NCBI RefSeq assembly: GCF_015694425.1
Contig: NZ_JADQDN010000018.1
Span: 1 to 48,660 of the forward strand
Source: Microvirga terrestris
GTDB taxonomy: Bacteria; Pseudomonadota; Alphaproteobacteria; Rhizobiales; Beijerinckiaceae
Reading direction: 5' to 3'
Length of the DNA: 48,660 nt
This document shows, piece by piece, positions 41,972 to 48,660 of this stretch (its first letter is position 1; each line of letters begins with the position of its first letter). A program made the position numbers and the translations under genes. Under the pieces are notes generated by a model. That model ran no database searches, was not told the DNA's origin, and was given only the letters and a program-made list of their open reading frames with translations.

Positions 41972-43317
41972 GGACGCGTCTGGCCCGCGCCGCGGATGCG
42001 GTACTTGAACGAGGTCAGCTGCTCGACCCCGACCGGCCCCCGGGCATGCATCCGGCCCGTGGCAATGCCGATCTCGGCCCCGAAGCCGAACTCGCCGCCA
42101 TCGGCGAACTGGGTCGAGGCGTTGTGGAGCACGATGGCTGAATCCACCTCCGCCAGGAAGCGCTCGGCCGTGGCCACGTCGTCCGTGACAATGGAATCCG
42201 TGTGGTGGGAGCCATAAGATTCGATATGTCGGATGGCCTCGTCCAGACCATCGACCACCCGGACGGAGATGATGGCATCGAGGTACTCGGTGCGCCAATC
42301 CTCCTCGGTGGCTGGGGTCACGCGCGGGTCGGCAACCTGCACAGCCTCGTCTCCGCGCACGGCGCATCCGGCATCGAGGAGCATCGTCACCAGAGGCTTC
42401 AGATGCGTGTCTGCGCAGGCGCGGTCCACCAGCAGGGTCTCGGCGGAACCGCAGACGCCCGTGCGGCGCATCTTGGCGTTCAGCACGATATTTTTGGCCA
42501 TCTCCAGATCGGCCGCTCCATGCACGAAGACATGGCAGATGCCCTCCAGATGCGCGAAGACCGGCACGCGGGCCTCTTCCTGAACCCGCGCCACGAGGCT
42601 TTTTCCTCCGCGCGGCACGATCACGTCGATGTTGCCGTCGAGACCCGACAGCATGGCGCCCACCGCCGCCCGGTCGCGGGTCGGCACGAGGCGGATGGCG
42701 TCAGCGGGCAAGCCCGCCTGCTCCAGCCCCTCCCCCATGGCCTTCGCGATGGCCAAGGACGTGCGGAAGCTCTCCGATCCCGTGCGCAGGATCGCTGCAT
42801 TGCCGGCCTTGAGGCACAGCGCACCCGCATCCGCCGTCACGTTGGGACGGCTCTCGAAGATCACGCCCACAACGCCAAGCGGCGTCGCCACGCGCTCGAT
42901 CTCTAACCCGTTCGGGCGCTCGAAGCGCGCCAGTACGCGCCCGACCGGATCGGGCAGATCGGCGATGCTCTCGACCGCCGCTGCGATGGCTTCAAGGCGC
43001 TCAGGGTTCAGCATGAGCCGGTCGATGAAGGAGGCAGGCTGCCCCTTGGCCTTCGCTTCGGCCAGATCCTGCTCGTTTGCGGCCAGGATCGCATCGGCCT
43101 CCGCCCGAATGCGGGCGGCCATGGCGCGCAAAGCAGCGTTCTTGTCCTCGGTGGAGGCCAGCGCCACGCGCCGGGCGGCCGCCCGCGCGCGGCGGCCAAG
43201 TTCGCGCATGAGAGCCGGAACGTCCGGCGTTCCAACCGAAGCCGCACCTGAAGCCGCCCTTGGTGCGTTGAGATGGTCAGCGAGCACTTCTGCAATCAAG
43301 GCGCGAATATCGTCCAT
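41968..43317 (-). CDS. proA: Glutamate-5-semialdehyde dehydrogenase (gamma-glutamyl phosphate reductase)
   Basis: Second step of proline synthesis, NADPH-dependent reduction of glutamyl 5-phosphate. The 449 aa protein carries the family blocks [31 protein letters not shown] and [16 protein letters not shown] with the catalytic cysteine, and ends with [25 protein letters not shown]. proB lies upstream on the same strand but separated by the plus-strand DUF72 gene. The product is made just before nadD, whose GTG overlaps this stop. Confidence 0.97.
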   Translation of the reverse strand: MDDIRALIAEVLADHLNAPRAASGAASVGTPDVPALMRELGRRARAAARRVALASTEDKNAALRAMAARIRAEADAILAANEQDLAEAKAKGQPASFIDRLMLNPERLEAIAAAVESIADLPDPVGRVLARFERPNGLEIERVATPLGVVGVIFESRPNVTADAGALCLKAGNAAILRTGSESFRTSLAIAKAMGEGLEQAGLPADAIRLVPTRDRAAVGAMLSGLDGNIDVIVPRGGKSLVARVQEEARVPVFAHLEGICHVFVHGAADLEMAKNIVLNAKMRRTGVCGSAETLLVDRACADTHLKPLVTMLLDAGCAVRGDEAVQVADPRVTPATEEDWRTEYLDAIISVRVVDGLDEAIRHIESYGSHHTDSIVTDDVATAERFLAEVDSAIVLHNASTQFADGGEFGFGAEIGIATGRMHARGPVGVEQLTSFKYRIRGAGQTRP

Positions 43318-44142
43318 GTCCCAGTTCCACCCCCTGATGGCCTCAGGGGAAATGCCTCATTCGGAACCCATAGCACGGCAGGTGGCCTCAGAGCCAAGCC
43401 GCTCCGCCTTGCCTGAGATCCGGATTGGAACCTCGGGCTGGCACTATCGGTCCTGGCACGGACCTTTCTACCCGGCGCGCCTGAAGATCAAGGATTTCCT
43501 GTCCTATTACGTCCAGCGCTTCGACACGGCGGAGATCAATAACTCCTTCTACAGGCTTCCCACCGAGCAGGCCGTGCGGGCCTGGCACGATTCCACGCCG
43601 AAGCGATTCCTGTTCGCCTGGAAGGCCTCGCGCTTCATCACGCATATGAAGCGGCTGAAAGGGATCGAAGAGAGCATCGATCTCGTCTTCGGTCGCATGA
43701 ACGGCTTGGGCGACAAGTTCGGCCCGGTTCTGTTTCAGCTGCCACCCACCTTCAAGGCCGATGTAGAGACGCGGGAGCGGGTGGCGCGCTGCCTGTCACT
43801 TGTGCCGCAGAGGCGCCGCTGCGCTCTCGAATTCCGGCACCCGAGCTGGTACGAGGAGGACGCTTTCCGAATCCTTCGCGATCACAACGCAGCCTTGTGC
43901 ATCTCCGATCACGCGGATGCACCAGCGCCCTGGGAGGCGACTGCGGATTTCGTCTATGTTCGTGCCCATGGCACCAATGGCCGCTACGCAGGCAGCTATT
44001 CAGCCGAAACATTGCAGGACTGGACCCGGCGCATTGCCGATTGGCGCAAGGATGAGCGCAGCGTCTATGTGTATTTCGACAACGACATCAAAAGCGCCGC
44101 GCCCGGCGACGCGCAAGCCTTGCTGAGGCTCGTGAGCGAAGA

Positions 44143-46301
<2,159 letters not shown>

Positions 46302-46311
46302 TTACGGGACT

Positions 46312-46370
46312 GGAGCACTTTTCGCAAAAGCGGATCCACTCTCGCGGTTAAAATGCTGTCGTCTAAGTGG
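46312..46370. repeat. Degenerate intergenic repeat upstream of obgE
   Basis: GAGCACTTTTCGCAAAAGCGGATCC followed by a partial complement ending AAATGCTGTC. It resembles the GAGCATTTTCCGC-type palindromes of this group but the arms are diverged. Confidence 0.35.
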
Positions 46371-46397
46371 TCGTGCGGAAGCAACGCAGACAAAAGA

Positions 46398-46431
46398 AGA
46401 AGTGCTCCCGAACTCATTCGGGAGCACTTCT
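46398..46431 (-). terminator. Terminator after the GNAT gene
   Basis: A perfect 15-bp inverted repeat AGAAGTGCTCCCGAA / TTCGGGAGCACTTCT with a 4-nt loop; the minus strand continues with TTCTTTTG. It lies 3 bp after the acetyltransferase stop and so separates that gene from obgE. Confidence 0.85.
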
Positions 46432-46434
46432 ATT

Positions 46435-47085
46435 CTAGCTCGCGAGAGACATCTCCCGCTCCACCTCGACCTCAAGGGAGAGAGGTTCGCGCACGAAGCC
46501 GGTCTGGCCCCAGGCCTTCAGGCTCTCCCAGGTGCGCCGGTCGAGCCGGAAGTGATCCACCGGATAAAGGCCGCACCGGGCCGGCAGCTCGGAGAGCCCC
46601 GCACCTTGATAGGCGAAGCCGCACTTCTCCAGCACTCGGCGGGAACCCGGGTTGATCACCCGGGCGCAGGCCGTGACCTCATCCTCCTCGCCATAGGCGA
46701 AGAAGGCGTCGATCAGCGCCCGGACCGCCTCGGTAGCATAGCCCTTGCCCCAGTAAGGGGTGCCGAGCCAATAGCCGAGGTCGGGCTTGCCCGTGTCCGC
46801 ACTCGGGCCGATCCCCACCATGCCGATGAGACTGTTAGGCTTGCCCTTCGGCGTTATGGCGAGCTGCAATCCTTCACCGTCCGCATTGGACCGCCGGGAC
46901 TGGAAGATAAATCGCTCGGCATCGTCCGGATGATACGGATGGGGAATTCGCGCCGTCATCTCCGCGACCGCTTTCTCCCCGGCAAGGCGTACGATGGCTT
47001 GGGCATCCGCGAGACGGGCCCAGCGCAGCCACAGGCCACGGGTCTCGAGGCGGAAAACATCGTCACGGGTGAGGTCGGGAAACAT
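46435..47085 (-). CDS. GNAT family N-acetyltransferase
   Basis: A 216 aa acetyltransferase of the RimJ/RimL type (Acetyltransf_3). The N-terminal strand LETRGLWLRWARLADAQAIVRLA, GMVGIGPS, LGYWLGTPYWGKGYATEAVRAL with the acetyl-CoA pyrophosphate loop, and VINPGSRRVLEKCGF are clear. Its neighbours rpmA, rplU and obgE suggest a link to ribosomal proteins, but the target is not established. ATG 47085 is chosen from similarity; the open frame to 47154 has no support. Confidence 0.9.
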   Translation of the reverse strand: MFPDLTRDDVFRLETRGLWLRWARLADAQAIVRLAGEKAVAEMTARIPHPYHPDDAERFIFQSRRSNADGEGLQLAITPKGKPNSLIGMVGIGPSADTGKPDLGYWLGTPYWGKGYATEAVRALIDAFFAYGEEDEVTACARVINPGSRRVLEKCGFAYQGAGLSELPARCGLYPVDHFRLDRRTWESLKAWGQTGFVREPLSLEVEVEREMSLAS

Positions 47086-47134
47086 CGTCTTGCTCCGATC
47101 CGGTCGGGCCCTCCTTGGGCCCTGGAAATGACGA

Positions 47135-47161
47135 AGGGGAGGTGGACATCCCACCTCCCCT
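47135..47161 (-). terminator. Possible terminator after rpmA
   Basis: Eleven-bp arms AGGGGAGGTGG / CCACCTCCCCT with a 5-nt loop; the T-run on the minus strand is interrupted. It lies about 100 bp beyond the rpmA stop. Confidence 0.5.
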
Positions 47162-47264
47162 GTCGATTTCGGATTGGAGCTTGGCCTTTTCGGGCCTATC
47201 TGGAGCTCTTATCCGCCGGGTCGGTGTGATGCCGGCGGGAGCTCCTTCGTTTCGCTCTCGCCGT

Positions 47265-47531
47265 TTACTCTGCGGCCTCTTGGGCCGGTACGACCGATAC
47301 AAAGGCTCGGCCTTGACGCGTCAGGAATCGGACTCGGCCATTGGCCGTGGCAAAGAGGGTATGATCTTTGCCCATGCCGACATTCGCGCCGGCATGCCAT
47401 TTGGTGCCGCGCTGACGAATAATAATGTTGCCGGCGACAACCTGCTGATCGCCGAAACGCTTGACGCCCAGACGACGGCCTGCCGAGTCGCGACCGTTGC
47501 GAGACGAACCGCCTGCTTTTTTGTGAGCCAT
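47265..47531 (-). CDS. rpmA: 50S ribosomal protein L27
   Basis: Large-subunit protein whose N-terminus reaches the peptidyl transferase centre. The 88 aa protein begins [25 protein letters not shown] and contains [26 protein letters not shown], the L27 signature. There is no cleavable N-terminal extension of the Firmicutes type. It follows rplU after 34 bp, the universal order. Confidence 0.98.
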   Translation of the reverse strand: MAHKKAGGSSRNGRDSAGRRLGVKRFGDQQVVAGNIIIRQRGTKWHAGANVGMGKDHTLFATANGRVRFLTRQGRAFVSVVPAQEAAE

Positions 47532-47565
47532 GGGTTACTCCCGTGTCCTGTGTTGAGCCGAGCGC

Positions 47566-47958
47566 TTATTCAGCGGTGGCCGGCGCAGCTTCGTCAGCCG
47601 CAGCCTTGGTGGTCTTCTTGGCCGCAGCCTTCTTGGGCTTTTCGCCACCGGCGAGGATCTCGGTGATCCGCACGACGGTATAGTCCTGGCGATGCCCGCG
47701 CTTGCGGCGCGAATTCTGGCGACGGCGCTTCTTGAAGGAGATGACCTTCTCGCCGCGGGTGTGTTCCACCACTTCGCCTGCCACGGTCACGCCCTCGATG
47801 AGGGGGGCGCCAACTTGGGTGCTGCCGTCGTTGGTGACCATAAGAACCTGGTCGAACGTGACGGCGGTGCCCGGCTCGCCTGCGAGCGTGGCGACGGTGA
47901 TGACGTCGTTGGCGGCAACGCGATACTGCTTGCCGCCGGTCTTGATCACTGCGAACAT
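47566..47958 (-). CDS. rplU: 50S ribosomal protein L21
   Basis: 23S rRNA-binding large-subunit protein. From ATG 47958 it has 130 aa: MFAVIKTGGKQYRVAANDVI, the EVVEHTRGEKVISFKKRRRQNSRRKRGHRQ signature, and an Ala/Lys-rich tail of about 25 residues common in alphaproteobacteria. GAGGA lies about 7 nt before ATG 47958; the open frame from 47982 is not supported. It is the first gene of the minus-strand series. Confidence 0.97.
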   Translation of the reverse strand: MFAVIKTGGKQYRVAANDVITVATLAGEPGTAVTFDQVLMVTNDGSTQVGAPLIEGVTVAGEVVEHTRGEKVISFKKRRRQNSRRKRGHRQDYTVVRITEILAGGEKPKKAAAKKTTKAAADEAAPATAE

Positions 47959-48103
47959 CTTGATCCTCGTGTTCAAACCCAATTCTCAGCGGGGGAAGCC
48001 CCCGTCGGATTGGCTTTTTGGCAGTTTCCGGCTTCGGTTCGCGGCAACCTCACGCTGCCGCACGGATATGCGCAGGCACGCGTGCCCGCTCATAGAGGAC
48101 GCC

Positions 48104-48132
48104 TACCTACCGGCGGCCCCGTTCTTTGTCAA
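48104..48132 (-). promoter_or_regulatory. Candidate promoter of rplU-rpmA
   Basis: A perfect minus-strand TTGACA (48132-48127) with TAGGTA 17 bp downstream, giving a leader of about 140 nt before rplU. The -10 match is poor, so only the -35 part is convincing. Confidence 0.35.
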
Positions 48133-48222
48133 TCAAAAACCTTGCTTTTGGCGCTTGAAGACCCGCAAAGCCCATGATATCCACCCCGCCTCAACCAGCG
48201 GGCTTAGACGCCTTCGCACCCC

Positions 48223-48312
48223 GGAGAGGTGGCAGAGTGGTTGAATGCACCGCACTCGAAATGCGGCATACGGGCAACCGTATCGGGAGTTCGAATCTCC
48301 CCCTCTCCGCCA
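48223..48312 (+). tRNA. tRNA-Ser (anticodon CGA)
   Basis: 90 nt including the encoded CCA. The acceptor stem GGAGAGG pairs with CCTCTCC, discriminator G, loop CTCGAAA with anticodon CGA on a CCGCA/TGCGG stem, a long variable arm as in class II tRNAs, and T-loop GTTCGAATC. It decodes UCG. Confidence 0.97.
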
Positions 48313-48322
48313 TTATCTCAGC

Positions 48323-48345
48323 CTCTGAAATAGCAGAGTTTTTTT
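48323..48345 (+). terminator. Weak terminator after tRNA-Ser
   Basis: CTCTG and CAGAG arms with a 6-nt loop are followed by seven T residues. The stem is only 5 bp. Confidence 0.45.
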
Positions 48346-48660
48346 CTTAAGGATCTCGGCCCTTAAGTGCCGGATTTCTTGTGCCAATTCCGAAAGAGCC
48401 ATTCTCTGGCAGATATTTTCTAGGCACCATACAGGGCTTTTACAGCTCCAACTCTGCCTCTGTTATCCGCCTGAAAAGCACCCAGCCCGGTTGTGGCGCA
48501 ACTGACGCTGTGGATGCAATTGCTTTGATCAATCACCACTTTCAACTCGAGAGCGGAAGTTCGACCAAGGTCTGCTCGTCGCGAGATAGTGTTGATTTAG
48601 TCGGGCATTGATTGGGCTGGGTTGGCGTGATTCCATTCTCCTGTCGCTTTTTCGGAGGGC
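48346..48660. other. Right-edge stretch without a confident gene
   Basis: About 315 bp, visibly less GC-rich than the core genes. A plus-strand frame (48381-48611) has no recognisable motif and no ribosome site; I see nothing I can support. Confidence 0.4.

Noticed and set aside
42629..43351. 241-residue N-terminal extension of the DUF72 protein
   Set aside because: It is antisense to proA and of Ser/Arg/Ala-rich shadow composition.
48381..48611. 76-codon plus-strand frame after tRNA-Ser
   Set aside because: No ribosome site, no motif, and composition not like a Methylobacteriaceae gene.

Overview
The window looks like a chromosomal segment of a high-GC alphaproteobacterium of the order Hyphomicrobiales, most likely Methylobacteriaceae (Microvirga or Methylobacterium type). 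This is an inference from several signs: the F1-ATPase zeta inhibitor (DUF1476), the split purS/purQ/purL, the block tlpA-lptM-lysA-DUF4175, the order etfB-etfA-3-hydroxyacyl-CoA dehydrogenase, an EcfG-type stress promoter, and mosaic palindromic intergenic repeats. Nearly all genes are housekeeping. I see no insertion sequence, phage or CRISPR array.

Layout. Positions 1-240 hold, on the minus strand, what looks like the promoter and boxA leader of an rRNA operon whose 16S gene would lie just off the left edge. A cell-wall M23 peptidase and an AEC carrier follow (0.5-3.5 kb). Next come tRNA-modifying GluQ-RS, an AlkA-type glycosylase, an esterase, an HpcH/HpaI aldolase and the ATPase zeta subunit (3.5-6.9 kb). 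The purine block purC ... purS-purQ-purL runs from 7.1 to 12.9 kb and is interrupted by a 0.9 kb stretch without confident genes, which holds palindromic repeats and a LexA-like box. It is followed by BolA and the monothiol glutaredoxin, partners in iron-sulfur handling. A class III nucleotide cyclase and a TlpA thioredoxin converge at 14.2-15.6 kb.

The most unusual part is 15.7-24.5 kb. Three minus-strand RTX proteins (441-1101 aa) with a shared C-terminal type I secretion module flank lptM-lysA inside a block that is usually compact in relatives. No type I exporter is in the window. One RTX protein starts with seven repeats that look like a beta-propeller, and another is built of cadherin-like repeats.

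From 24.7 to 33.9 kb come the DUF4175 membrane protein, a twin-TM (HIG1-like) protein, a PagL-like outer-membrane lipid A deacylase, a cobalamin adenosyltransferase, a rhomboid protease, the electron-transfer flavoprotein with its dehydrogenase, a DedA protein and an HNH nuclease. From 33.9 to 36.7 kb are dsbB-yqaA, tRNA-Leu(CAA), a small unknown protein and a stress-type DUF1236 protein.

From 48.0 down to 36.9 kb a long minus-strand series reads rplU-rpmA-GNAT-obgE-proB-proA-nadD-rsfS-rlmH-envC-ctpA-rppH. It links ribosome proteins and assembly, proline and NAD synthesis, and septal/periplasmic proteolysis, with overlapping start/stop codons at several joints. tRNA-Ser(CGA) closes the window.
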